A stretch of DNA of 64,000 nucleotides. Origin: Gordonia sediminis (lineage in GTDB: Bacteria; Actinomycetota; Actinomycetes; Mycobacteriales; Mycobacteriaceae). The notes beneath the pieces were generated by a model, which was given only the letters and a program-made list of their open reading frames with translations, was not told where the DNA came from and ran no database searches. The stretch is taken from assembly GCA_004193205.1 (NCBI GenBank), contig RZUM01000001.1, forward strand, positions 329,009 through 393,008. Direction: 5' to 3'. How positions within the stretch are numbered: the stretch's first letter is position 1; the number at the start of each line of letters is the position of its first letter. The position numbers were made by a program, and so were the translations under genes. Below, piece after piece: positions 24,396-32,436 of the stretch.

Positions 24396-25406
24396 ATGGA
24401 CGACGCTGCCCTGCTCGCGCTCCCGAAGGCCGAACTGCACCTCCACATCGAGGGCACTCTCGAACCTGAGCTGGCTTTCGCCCTCGCCGCGCGCAACGAC
24501 GTCACGTTGCCCTACGCCGATGTGGCCTCGCTGCGCCGCGCGCAGGCCTTCACCGATCTCCAGGATTTCCTCGACCTCTACTACGCCTGCATGGCGGTCC
24601 TGCGCACCGAGGACGACTTCGCCGACCTCGCCGCGGCATACCTGACCAAGGCCGCCGCCCAGGGCGTGCGGCACGCGGAGATCTTCTTCGACCCACAGGC
24701 CCACACCAGCCGCGGCATCCCGATCGCAACGGTGGTGCGGGGACTACGTCGCGGTATCGAGACGGCCGCCCAGGACACCGGGGTCCACGCCGACCTCATC
24801 GCGTGCTTCCTGCGCGACCGCCCGGTTGCCGAAGCGCACGAGACCCTTGACGCGCTGTCACCCTTCTTCGATGTCATCGTCGGCGTCGGACTCGATTCGG
24901 CCGAAGTAGGTTATCCCCCAGCGCTATTCGCCGACGTCTTCGATCGCGCGCGTGACGCCGGGCTGCATGTCGTCGCGCACGCGGGCGAGGAAGGGCCACC
25001 CGACTACATCTGGGAGGCTCTCGACGTTCTCGGCATCGAACGCATCGACCACGGAATCCGCTGCCTGGAAAGCCCCGCCCTCGTCCGACGGCTGAGTTCG
25101 GACCGTATCCCGCTGACCACCTGTCCGTTGTCGAATGTGCGGTTGCGGTGCGTGCCCACGTTGTCGGAGCATCCACTGCCGGCCATGCTCGACGCCGGCC
25201 TCGTGGTGACTGTGAACTCCGACGACCCGGCGTATTTCGGCGGGTACGTCGGCGACAACTTCCTCGCGGTGCGGCGAGATCTCGGTATCACCGACGACGC
25301 ACTGATCACGCTGGCCCGCGATTCTTTTACCGCGTCGTTTGTTGACGATGAGCTTCGAACACGGTGGCTGACCGAACTCGACGGCCCGCGTAGCCTGAGA
25401 CCATGA
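24396..25406 (+). CDS. Adenine deaminase of the adenosine-deaminase family (Aah1/PA0148 type)
   Basis: 336 aa. Metal and catalytic residues: H15/H17 in 'ELHLHIEG', His195 and Glu198 in 'HAGEEGP', His in 'RIDHGIR', and Asp276/Asp277 in 'VNSDDPAYFGG'. The segments 'GVGLDSAEVGYPPALF' and 'DPAYFGGYVGDNF' are what separate adenine deaminases from adenosine deaminases in this family, so deamination of adenine to hypoxanthine is the better call; this is from remembered family signatures, not an alignment. Coupled by ATGA to the epoxide hydrolase gene. Confidence 0.82.
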   Translation: MDDAALLALPKAELHLHIEGTLEPELAFALAARNDVTLPYADVASLRRAQAFTDLQDFLDLYYACMAVLRTEDDFADLAAAYLTKAAAQGVRHAEIFFDPQAHTSRGIPIATVVRGLRRGIETAAQDTGVHADLIACFLRDRPVAEAHETLDALSPFFDVIVGVGLDSAEVGYPPALFADVFDRARDAGLHVVAHAGEEGPPDYIWEALDVLGIERIDHGIRCLESPALVRRLSSDRIPLTTCPLSNVRLRCVPTLSEHPLPAMLDAGLVVTVNSDDPAYFGGYVGDNFLAVRRDLGITDDALITLARDSFTASFVDDELRTRWLTELDGPRSLRP

Positions 25407-26566
25407 GCGAGGGCAGCGCCACACCTCAGGAGTTCGTCCTGCGGACGGACCCCGCGGTGATCGATGACCTCCGGGCGCGCCTGCGCGCGACCCGCTGGCC
25501 CGACGCGCCCGATGGGTTCGGCTGGACACTGGGTGCCGATGTCGCGTATCTGCAAGAACTCGTCGCCTATTGGATCGACGAGTTCGATTGGTATGCACAG
25601 GAATCGGCGATCAATCGGCTCCCGCACTTTCTTGCACAGGTCGGCGGCCTGCACATCCACGCGGTGCACGTGACGTCTGCGAGTCCGGCTGCCGCGCTGC
25701 CGTTGCTGCTCAACCACGGTTGGCCCGATTCGTTCTGGCGCTACCTCAAGGTCATCGACCTGTTGACCGACCCGGCCGCGCATGGCGCTGATCCCGCCGA
25801 CGCGTTCGACGTCGTCGTGCCCGACATGCCGGGGTTCGGGTATTCGGATCGGCCCATCGGCGCACCGCTCGACACGCGGGCGGTCGCCGCCCTGTGGGCC
25901 GACCTCATGGGCGCGTTCGGGTACGACCGGTTCGTCACCGCCGGCGGCGACATGGGCAGCCACGTCAGTCGTTTTCTCGCCCTCGACCATCCCGATCGCA
26001 TCACCGCGGTGCACCGGACGGACGCCGGTTTGCCCGTATTCACCGGCGACGCTGCGGAACTCACACCGGAGGAGCGCGCGTGGCTGACGGGAGCCGCCCA
26101 GTGGGGTGCCGCCGAGGGTGCGTACGCGGCGATGCAGCGCACCAAGCCGCAGACCGCCGCGGTCGGACTGACCGACTCGCCGGCCGGTCTGGCCGCCTGG
26201 ATCGTCGAGAAGCTGCGCGGGTGGAGCGATTGCGACGGCGACGTGGAACGCGCCTTCAGCAAGGACGAGATCCTGACACTTGTGACACAGTACTGGGTGA
26301 CCGGCACCATCGGCTCGTCGATGCGGACCTATCACGCGAACGCCGCGATCCCTCCCGAGCAGCATGCGCGCCGCGTCGAGGTGCCGTCCGGGTTCTCGAT
26401 CTTCGGTGGCGACGTGGTGCGTCCTCCCCGCGCCTGGGTCGATCGCGTGGCCAACACCGTCTACTTTGCCGAACCCGAACGCGGCGGTCATTTCGCACCG
26501 TTCGAGGAACCCGAGCTGTACGCGCAGGAGTTGCGGACCTTCTTCCGGCGTTTCCGGCAGGCGTAG
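25403..26566 (+). CDS. Epoxide hydrolase (alpha/beta-hydrolase fold)
   Basis: 387 aa. N-terminal epoxide-hydrolase domain ('IDDLRARLRATRWPDAPDGFGW', 'INRLPHF') precedes the alpha/beta-hydrolase core: oxyanion 'NHGWPDSFW', nucleophile Asp183 in 'TAGGDMGS' and catalytic His in 'ERGGHFAPFEEPE'. It opens epoxides to vicinal diols through an ester intermediate; family members in actinobacteria act on fatty, terpenoid or aromatic epoxides. It starts on the stop of the deaminase gene (ATGA), a pairing without an obvious metabolic link. Confidence 0.88.
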   Translation: MSEGSATPQEFVLRTDPAVIDDLRARLRATRWPDAPDGFGWTLGADVAYLQELVAYWIDEFDWYAQESAINRLPHFLAQVGGLHIHAVHVTSASPAAALPLLLNHGWPDSFWRYLKVIDLLTDPAAHGADPADAFDVVVPDMPGFGYSDRPIGAPLDTRAVAALWADLMGAFGYDRFVTAGGDMGSHVSRFLALDHPDRITAVHRTDAGLPVFTGDAAELTPEERAWLTGAAQWGAAEGAYAAMQRTKPQTAAVGLTDSPAGLAAWIVEKLRGWSDCDGDVERAFSKDEILTLVTQYWVTGTIGSSMRTYHANAAIPPEQHARRVEVPSGFSIFGGDVVRPPRAWVDRVANTVYFAEPERGGHFAPFEEPELYAQELRTFFRRFRQA

Positions 26567-26582
26567 CGGTAGGCAAAGGAGC

Positions 26583-27056
26583 TCAGGGCTGATACGGCGG
26601 CGCGACGCCCCATCCCCAGCGCGGCACCGGAGCTTCCCGCACTACGTCGGCACCCGGCTGAGAGTTGTGCATTGCCAGGCGAGTTCCCCACTCGAGGTAG
26701 CCGACGATGGCCGCCCGGAACTCCGGATCATCGGGTAGCGCAGCATCGTCGGCGGCGATACTCATCAGGCCGACGAAGCGACGACGTTGCTCCGCGGTGA
26801 TGCCCAGGTCGAGGTGGTGGCGCAGCATGGCCGGATACCCGCCCAGATGATCGGTATAGTCGGCCGGCCCACCGAGAACCTCGCACCACCAGGTGATGAC
26901 GTGGTCACGGTGGGTTTCGGAGACACCGCCGGGAAACAGCGATGACAGGAGGTCGTCGCGTTCGACTCGGTCGTAGAAGGCGTTGATCATGGCGCCGATC
27001 GCCGGGCGGCCTCCAGCCCAGCCGAAGAGCGTCGGCAGGCCCGGTTCAAGCGTCAC
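26583..27056 (-). CDS. Group II truncated haemoglobin
   Basis: 157 aa from GTG 27056, chosen because the globin fold starts immediately ('LPTLFGWAGG'); an in-frame GTG upstream at 27137 would add 27 atypical residues. Group II marks: 'FGWAGG', 'AFYDRVERDDLLSSLF', 'HRDHVITWWCEVLGGPADYT', 'YPAMLRHHLDLGIT' with the proximal His, and a Trp in 'LEWG'. Binds haem and oxygen or NO; usual roles are nitrosative-stress protection or oxygen handling. The C-terminal ~25 residues extend past the family core. Confidence 0.85.
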   Translation of the reverse strand: MTLEPGLPTLFGWAGGRPAIGAMINAFYDRVERDDLLSSLFPGGVSETHRDHVITWWCEVLGGPADYTDHLGGYPAMLRHHLDLGITAEQRRRFVGLMSIAADDAALPDDPEFRAAIVGYLEWGTRLAMHNSQPGADVVREAPVPRWGWGVAPPYQP

Positions 27057-27149
27057 GAACCCGATTGTGATCAAGTAATCGGCGCCGCCGGGGGCACTCT
27101 GAGACCGCCGCGCGGCCACGACGACGTTCAACACCACGAACCGGACGTC

Positions 27150-27174
27150 CGCGCGCTACGCTCTGCGAGTCAGG
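27150..27174 (+). promoter_or_regulatory. 25-nt block shared by both SARP-AAA genes (copy 2)
   Basis: Identical to 7253-7277 and 24 bases before the paralogue's start. TACGCT (27157-27162) is a candidate -10. The sequence beyond the block is not conserved until the GGAGCGTGA ribosome-binding region. Confidence 0.6.
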
Positions 27175-27198
27175 CAGGGCCCCGAGGAGCGTGACACA

Positions 27199-30100
27199 AT
27201 GTCCGAGCGCCGCGATCAGGCGCACCCCGCGTCGGTGCGGGTGTCGATGCTGGGTCCGATCCGTCTGGAGATGGAGTCGCAGCCGGCCGAACTCGGTCCG
27301 CGCGGTCAGCGTGCCGTACTCGCCCGGCTGGTCGCCGCGGGCGGTCACGTGGTGTCCACCGACCGGCTCATCGACGATCTGTGGAATGGCGAACCGCCGC
27401 CGAAGGCGCTGACCGGCCTGCAGGCGAATATCTCGAACCTGCGCCGCGTCGTCGAGCCCGATCGGGCGCCGCGCACGCCGGCCCGCATCCTGGTCAGCGA
27501 GCCACCCGGCTACGCGCTGCGGCTGCCCCGTGCCGGCGTGGACGTCTGGCATTTCGAGGACCTCATCGGCGACCCGGGCGCCGACCCGGCCACGCGCCAC
27601 CGGCGGCTCACTGCCGCCCTCGATCTGTGGTCGGGCGAACCCTATGGCGTGCACGCCACCGATGCGTGGGCGATCCCCGAAGTCGCCCGGCTCACGGAGT
27701 TGCGGATGACCGCACTCGAGCAGCGCGCGGCCGCCGCCCTCGATCTCGGGCGGCCCGACGAGGTCGCGGTCGCATTTCCCGCGCTGTGCGACAGCTACCC
27801 GACCCGCGAGGAACTCTTCCGTCTGCTGGCGCACGCGCAGTATCAGCTGCGACGGCAGGCCGACGCGATGGACACGCTGCGTCGGTTGCGGACCTACCTC
27901 GCCGACGAGCTCGGCGTCGATCCTGGTCCGGCGATCGGACAGCTCGAGCAGGCCATCCTGCGCCACGATCCGGCGCTGCTCACGAGAACCGCCCCGGGGC
28001 CGACCGCGATCTCGACGGTGGCCGAACCCGCCGCCACCCACGCCCCCACAGATACACCCGACGCCGAGCAGTCCGTCCGAAACACCGTCGCGCGCCGGCA
28101 ACCGGCCGGCCGGGAAACCGAACTCGAGAAACTCGCCGAGCACGCCGGCACCGCCGCCGAGACCGGACTGCGCATCGTGTGGGTCACCGCGGAGGCCGGC
28201 GGCGGGAAGTCCACGCTCGCCCAGACGTTCACCGACCGCCTCCGCCTCCAGGGGTGGGCCACGGCGATCGGACACTGTCCGGAGGTCGACGGCGCGCCGT
28301 CGGCGTGGGCGTGGCGCGAGATCCTCGAGGGCCTCGGTGCGGTCCACGACGCCGACGATCCGTTCCAGCTGGCACGCCGTGTGGTCACCGCCGTCGAGCA
28401 GACGAGCGGCGACGGCCTGCTGCTCGTGCTCGACGACGTGCACCGCGCCGACAGCGCAACCCTGCAGGTGCTGCGGCAGGTGGTCACCTGGATGTCGGAA
28501 CGTCCGATCCTCGTGGTAGCCACCTACCGGCCGTCGGAGGCCGGCACCGAACTGCTCGCATCCAGTGCGTCGCTGGTGGCGGTGACCGTGGATCTGCTTG
28601 CTCTGCAAGGACTGTCGGATGCCGGGATCGAGGACATCGCCCGCTCGGTCGGCTTGTGGCCGCTGGACCGCGGCACCCTCGAACTGCTGCGCAACCGCAC
28701 CGACGGCAACCCGCTCTTCGTGCGCGAGCTGGCCAAGCTGGTCGCCTCTCGTGGTTCGCGGGAGGCGATGACATCGGTGCCCGACGGTGTGCGGGACGTC
28801 TTGCTGCGCCGCATCGAACGCCTCCCCACCGACACCGCGTCACTGCTGCGGCTGGCCGCGGTGTGCGGGCGCGAGGCCGACATCGACATCCTCGTGACGC
28901 TGTGGCCTTCGTCGACCGGAATTGATGCGGACACCGAGGATGCCGTCCTCGATGCGATCGACAGCGCCCTCGTCGCAGGTCTGCTGACCACCACGGTCGA
29001 CCGGGTGCGCTTCAACCATGTCCTCGTCCGGGATGCGGTGTACGACGCCATCCCGGCTCTGCGCCGGCGCCGGATGCATTGGCAGACGATGCTGACCCTG
29101 CGCGAGCGGCCGCTGCACGATCCCGACGAACTCGCCCACCATGCGGCGCTCGGCGCGGGCACGTCGACCGCTGCGGAGGCCCTCGCTCTGGTGGAACCCG
29201 TGGCACAGCAGCGTTTTGCCACCGAGTTCAAGGCCGACTCCGTGCCGTTGTGGCGGGCGAGTATCAACCTGCACCTGTTGGCCGGCCATGAGCGTCGGAC
29301 CGCCGACGTCGTCGACCGCGTCGCGCTGATCGACGCGATGCGCAATCTGGTCACTGCGCTGGCCTACAAGGGCGACGTCATCGAGGCCCGGGTACGCCGC
29401 AACGAGGCACTCGCCTTGGCGCAGGAGTTGGGCGACCGCGATGTCGTCGTCGACGTGCTCACCTGCTGGCGCACCCCGCAGATTTGGTCGACCCGCCCGC
29501 AAGGCGGATCGGATCCGATCATGACGACCGCCCTGTCGGAGATATTGCCGTCCACGACCGGTGCCGCCCGTGCGCGGTTGCTGGTGACCGCGGCATTGGA
29601 ACTCGAAGGCAACGACGTCGACGGTGCCGCCGCCTGTTCGCGCGAGGCCGTCGAGCTGGCACAAGAGCTCGACGATCTCGAGTTGCGTTGCGCGGCACTC
29701 AATGCCCATTTCTACACCGCCCTCGGACCGGACTGGCGCACCGAGATGCCGGTCATTGCCGACCAATCCCTCAGAGCTGCACAGGAGTTGGGCAGTCTCG
29801 CCTATCAGGCCGCCGCCCGATGGGGCACGTTCCAGGCGCGCAACGCCCAGACCGACATCCCCGGTGCGGTCGCCGAAATGAATCACGGGTTGCAGACCGC
29901 GAGCAGCGGTCGGGTCGGTGAACTGGTGGTCGTGCTGTCGGCGTACAACGCCGTTCTGGACGTGCTGAGCGGCGACCTGGAGGCCGCCGAGATCGGCTAC
30001 GCCACGCTGTCGGCGAACCTGATCGCGGCCGGTCTCCCCACCGGCACCGATGTGGGACTGGTGGGGAGACTCGTCATCGCGTGGCATCGGGGATCGTGCG

Positions 30101-30522
30101 CGCACCTGCTCGACGAGGCGCTCGCCTTCTACCGGCGGGCCCCCGGGCGGGCGAGCTGGGTCTACGTCGTGGCGCTCCTCGACGCGGGCCGGACCGAGGA
30201 GGCCCGCATCCTGGCCGAACAACGCCCGGTGTTGAATCGTGACTACTGGTGGACCGCGATGGAGGCATTCCACGCGCGGGCCCTCGCCCGCCTGGGCATG
30301 GTCGACGAGGGGCGTGAACTCTATACGGAACTCGCCGCATTCTCCGGTACGGTGGCCGGACTCAATTCGGGCAGTGTGACTTTCGGGCCGATGGACGTCG
30401 TACTCGCCGAACTCGCGGAGCTGATCGGCGATCGCGAGGCCGCCGCCCGGCACCGGGAGATCGTGGTCGAGGTGGAGGAGAAGGTCCGACGGGGACTGGA
30501 GGAGATCGGGCGGGTGGGGTGA
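27199..30522 (+). CDS. SARP/BTAD regulator fused to AAA ATPase (paralogue 2)
   Basis: 1107 aa, collinear with the gene at 7300-10629 over its whole length with long identical stretches in the wHTH-BTAD, ATPase ('QGLSDAGIEDIARSVGLWPL') and C-terminal ('LNSGSVTFGPMD') regions. Walker A is 'AEAGGGKST' (about 331-339) and Walker B 'LLLVLDDVHRAD'. Largest differences are in the linker between BTAD and ATPase (about residues 265-300) and in parts of the helical region. RBS GAGGAG. The two copies probably arose by duplication within this lineage and may answer to different signals. Confidence 0.9.
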   Translation: MSERRDQAHPASVRVSMLGPIRLEMESQPAELGPRGQRAVLARLVAAGGHVVSTDRLIDDLWNGEPPPKALTGLQANISNLRRVVEPDRAPRTPARILVSEPPGYALRLPRAGVDVWHFEDLIGDPGADPATRHRRLTAALDLWSGEPYGVHATDAWAIPEVARLTELRMTALEQRAAAALDLGRPDEVAVAFPALCDSYPTREELFRLLAHAQYQLRRQADAMDTLRRLRTYLADELGVDPGPAIGQLEQAILRHDPALLTRTAPGPTAISTVAEPAATHAPTDTPDAEQSVRNTVARRQPAGRETELEKLAEHAGTAAETGLRIVWVTAEAGGGKSTLAQTFTDRLRLQGWATAIGHCPEVDGAPSAWAWREILEGLGAVHDADDPFQLARRVVTAVEQTSGDGLLLVLDDVHRADSATLQVLRQVVTWMSERPILVVATYRPSEAGTELLASSASLVAVTVDLLALQGLSDAGIEDIARSVGLWPLDRGTLELLRNRTDGNPLFVRELAKLVASRGSREAMTSVPDGVRDVLLRRIERLPTDTASLLRLAAVCGREADIDILVTLWPSSTGIDADTEDAVLDAIDSALVAGLLTTTVDRVRFNHVLVRDAVYDAIPALRRRRMHWQTMLTLRERPLHDPDELAHHAALGAGTSTAAEALALVEPVAQQRFATEFKADSVPLWRASINLHLLAGHERRTADVVDRVALIDAMRNLVTALAYKGDVIEARVRRNEALALAQELGDRDVVVDVLTCWRTPQIWSTRPQGGSDPIMTTALSEILPSTTGAARARLLVTAALELEGNDVDGAAACSREAVELAQELDDLELRCAALNAHFYTALGPDWRTEMPVIADQSLRAAQELGSLAYQAAARWGTFQARNAQTDIPGAVAEMNHGLQTASSGRVGELVVVLSAYNAVLDVLSGDLEAAEIGYATLSANLIAAGLPTGTDVGLVGRLVIAWHRGSCAHLLDEALAFYRRAPGRASWVYVVALLDAGRTEEARILAEQRPVLNRDYWWTAMEAFHARALARLGMVDEGRELYTELAAFSGTVAGLNSGSVTFGPMDVVLAELAELIGDREAAARHREIVVEVEEKVRRGLEEIGRVG

Positions 30523-30564
30523 GGCTGGGCGCTGTCCTCGATCCGCCGCCGGGTTGGCGTGCGA

Positions 30565-31131
30565 TCAGTCGTGCTTCGCCTCGTAGCGCAGCAGGACCGT
30601 GCCACCCGGGAAGGTGCGGTTCTCCAGCAGCCGCAGCGAGATCCAGGACGGCAGTGTTGGGAAGAACGGGGTGCCGCCGCCCACGGCGGTGGGCGCGATG
30701 ACGATCCGGTACTCGTCGACCAGTCCGGCCTGCACGATCGGCGCGGCCAGCGTCGCGCCGGCCACCTCGATCTGGCCGTCGGTGTCGGCTTTCAGCTTCG
30801 TCACCACCTCGACCGGGTCGCCGCGTTCCAGGCGCGAGTTCCAGTCGACGGACTCCAGGGTGTGCGAGAAGACGACCTTGGGCATGTCGCGCCAGATGCG
30901 GGCGAAGTCGACGATCAGAGGGGTGGCGTCCGGGTCCTGGTCGGCGGTCGGCCAGTACGCGGACATCAGGTCATAGAGCCGCCGACCGTAGAGCGACAGG
31001 GCGGTCTCCCGCTCGAAGTCGTTCCAGTATTGGTGCAGTTCTTCGCTCGGTTCGGACCAGTCGATGTTGCCTTGTGCATCGGCGATGTACCCGTCCACCG
31101 ACACGTTGAAGCCATAGATGAGTTTGCCCAT
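30565..31131 (-). CDS. Dihydrofolate reductase-family protein (RibD C-terminal type)
   Basis: 188 aa. 'GFNVSVDGYIADAQGNIDW' at the N-terminus, 'LYGRRLYDLM' and 'EVAGATLAAPIVQAGLVDEYRIVIAPTAVGGGTPFF' are the RibD_C/DHFR fold signatures; NADPH binding is expected. The family is broad and includes riboflavin reductases and many proteins of unknown substrate. It follows the flavodoxin-like gene on the same strand after 73 bp and may share its promoter. Confidence 0.85.
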   Translation of the reverse strand: MGKLIYGFNVSVDGYIADAQGNIDWSEPSEELHQYWNDFERETALSLYGRRLYDLMSAYWPTADQDPDATPLIVDFARIWRDMPKVVFSHTLESVDWNSRLERGDPVEVVTKLKADTDGQIEVAGATLAAPIVQAGLVDEYRIVIAPTAVGGGTPFFPTLPSWISLRLLENRTFPGGTVLLRYEAKHD

Positions 31132-31204
31132 ACAGGTCAGACTTCACCGGAGGGCAAAACTCATCGCGACCGCCACACGTGTCGTTGCCACATCGTTGTG
31201 CGAC

Positions 31205-31927
31205 CTACCGGTATTCCGGATTCTGGTAGTCGTAGCGGCAGCCCGCATCCCAGCCCGAGCGGATGTTGCCGTACGCCGGGACGCCGCCGGCGTCTTTGAG
31301 CAGGCGGGCGAAGTGGATCAGGTTCCAGGTCATGAATGTGGTGTTGCGATTGGTGAAATCGTTTTCCGGGCCGCCCGACCCCGGGTCGAGGTAGGACGGG
31401 CCGGGTCCGGCTTCACCAATCCAGCCGGCGTCGGCCTGCGGCGGGATCGTGAACCCGATGTGTTGGAGCGTGTACAGCACGTTTTGGGCGCAGTGCTTGA
31501 TGCCGTCCTCGTTGCCGGTGATGAGGCATCCGCCCACCCGGCCGTAGTACAGGTACTGTCCGTCATCGTTGAGGAGGTGCGATCCGCCGTAGAGCCGTTC
31601 GTGCACCATCTTCATCACGGAACTGTTGTCGCCCAACCAGATCGGGCCCGCCAGGACGAGGATGTCCGACGCGAGCACCTTCTCGAAGATCTCGGGCCAG
31701 TCGTCGGTCGCGGCGCCGTGTTCGCGCATATCGGGCCAGACGCCGGTGGCGATGTCGTGGTCGGCGGCCCGTATGACCTCCACGTTGACGCCGTTGACTT
31801 CCATGATGTGCGTGCTGATATCGATCAGGCCCTGGGTGTGGCTCAACTCGGGCGACGGCTTCAGAGTGCAGTTGATGAATAGTGCCCGCAGGTCGCTGTA
31901 GTCGGCGGGCGGTTTCGGCTCGGACAT
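31205..31927 (-). CDS. Flavodoxin-like / NADPH-dependent FMN reductase
   Basis: 240 aa from ATG 31927; the longer frame would run into the repeat array. Flavodoxin-like fold: 'LRALFINCTLKPSPELSHT' (phosphate-binding loop), 'ILVLAGPIWLGDNSSVMK' and 'GRVGGCLITGNEDGIKH' (isoalloxazine contacts), typical of the NAD(P)H-dependent FMN reductase/WrbA group. Likely a flavin-dependent quinone or nitro reductase. The start lies 84 bp from the end of the tandem repeat array. Confidence 0.85.
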   Translation of the reverse strand: MSEPKPPADYSDLRALFINCTLKPSPELSHTQGLIDISTHIMEVNGVNVEVIRAADHDIATGVWPDMREHGAATDDWPEIFEKVLASDILVLAGPIWLGDNSSVMKMVHERLYGGSHLLNDDGQYLYYGRVGGCLITGNEDGIKHCAQNVLYTLQHIGFTIPPQADAGWIGEAGPGPSYLDPGSGGPENDFTNRNTTFMTWNLIHFARLLKDAGGVPAYGNIRSGWDAGCRYDYQNPEYR

Positions 31928-32010
31928 GTTCGTCAGTGTCCCGCTCTGGTCCGCGCGACATGCCGGGTTTCGGACAAGACCTGCACGAAGGGGCAGCGGC
32001 CACCCCCACC

Positions 32011-32389
32011 GCTGGTCGAGTAGCCGTGCGAGCCCGCGAGCCCGGCATAGCGAGACCACCCCCTACCGCCGGACGAGTAACCGCGCGAGCCCGCGAGCCC
32101 GGCATATCGAGACCACCCCCTACCGCCGGACGAGTAACCGCGCGAGCCCGCGAGCCCGGCATATCGAGACCACCCCCACCGAGCCCCAGACTGCCGGTCG
32201 AGTAGCCGCGCGAGCCCGCGAGCCCGGCATATCGAGACCACCCCCACCGCCGGTCGAGCAGCCGCGCGAGCCCGCGAGCCCGGCATATCGAGACCACCCC
32301 CACCGCCGGTCGAGCAGCCGCGCGAGACCACCCGTACCGCTGGTCGAGTAGCCGTGCGAGCCCGCGAGCCCGGCGTATCGAGGCCACGC
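32011..32389. repeat. Tandem array of ~56/57-bp repeats, 7 copies
   Basis: Units begin at 32011, 32068, 32125, 32193, 32249, 32305 and 32339. The unit runs from '(G)CTGGTCGAGTAGC' or '(G)CCGGACGAGTAAC' through CGCGCGAGCCCGCGAGCCC to 'GGCATATCGAGACCAC'. Copy 6 lacks its middle and the spacer before copy 4 has an 11-bp insertion. TGGTC and GACCA at the ends form short inverted repeats. No gene lies in 31928-32436; open frames through it are repeat-derived. Confidence 0.9.
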
Positions 32390-32436
32390 CTGCAACGGAT
32401 TTCGTCGTCACTACGCGAACCCGCCGGTCGCGACCC

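Noticed and set aside
25403-26566. Haloalkane dehalogenase
   Set aside because: The N-terminal epoxide-hydrolase domain and 'HGWP' oxyanion motif favour epoxide hydrolase.
7300-30522. The two SARP genes as an assembly duplication
   Set aside because: They differ throughout at many positions and have unrelated flanks; only the 25-nt block is identical outside the coding part.
32011-32389. CRISPR array
   Set aside because: The unit itself is ~50 bp and the spacing is 5-8 nearly constant bases, not unique spacers; no cas gene is near.
31928-32436. Open frames with repeated 'RARGLARLL' peptides
   Set aside because: They are translations of the 56/57-bp repeat in both strands, without ribosome-binding sites.
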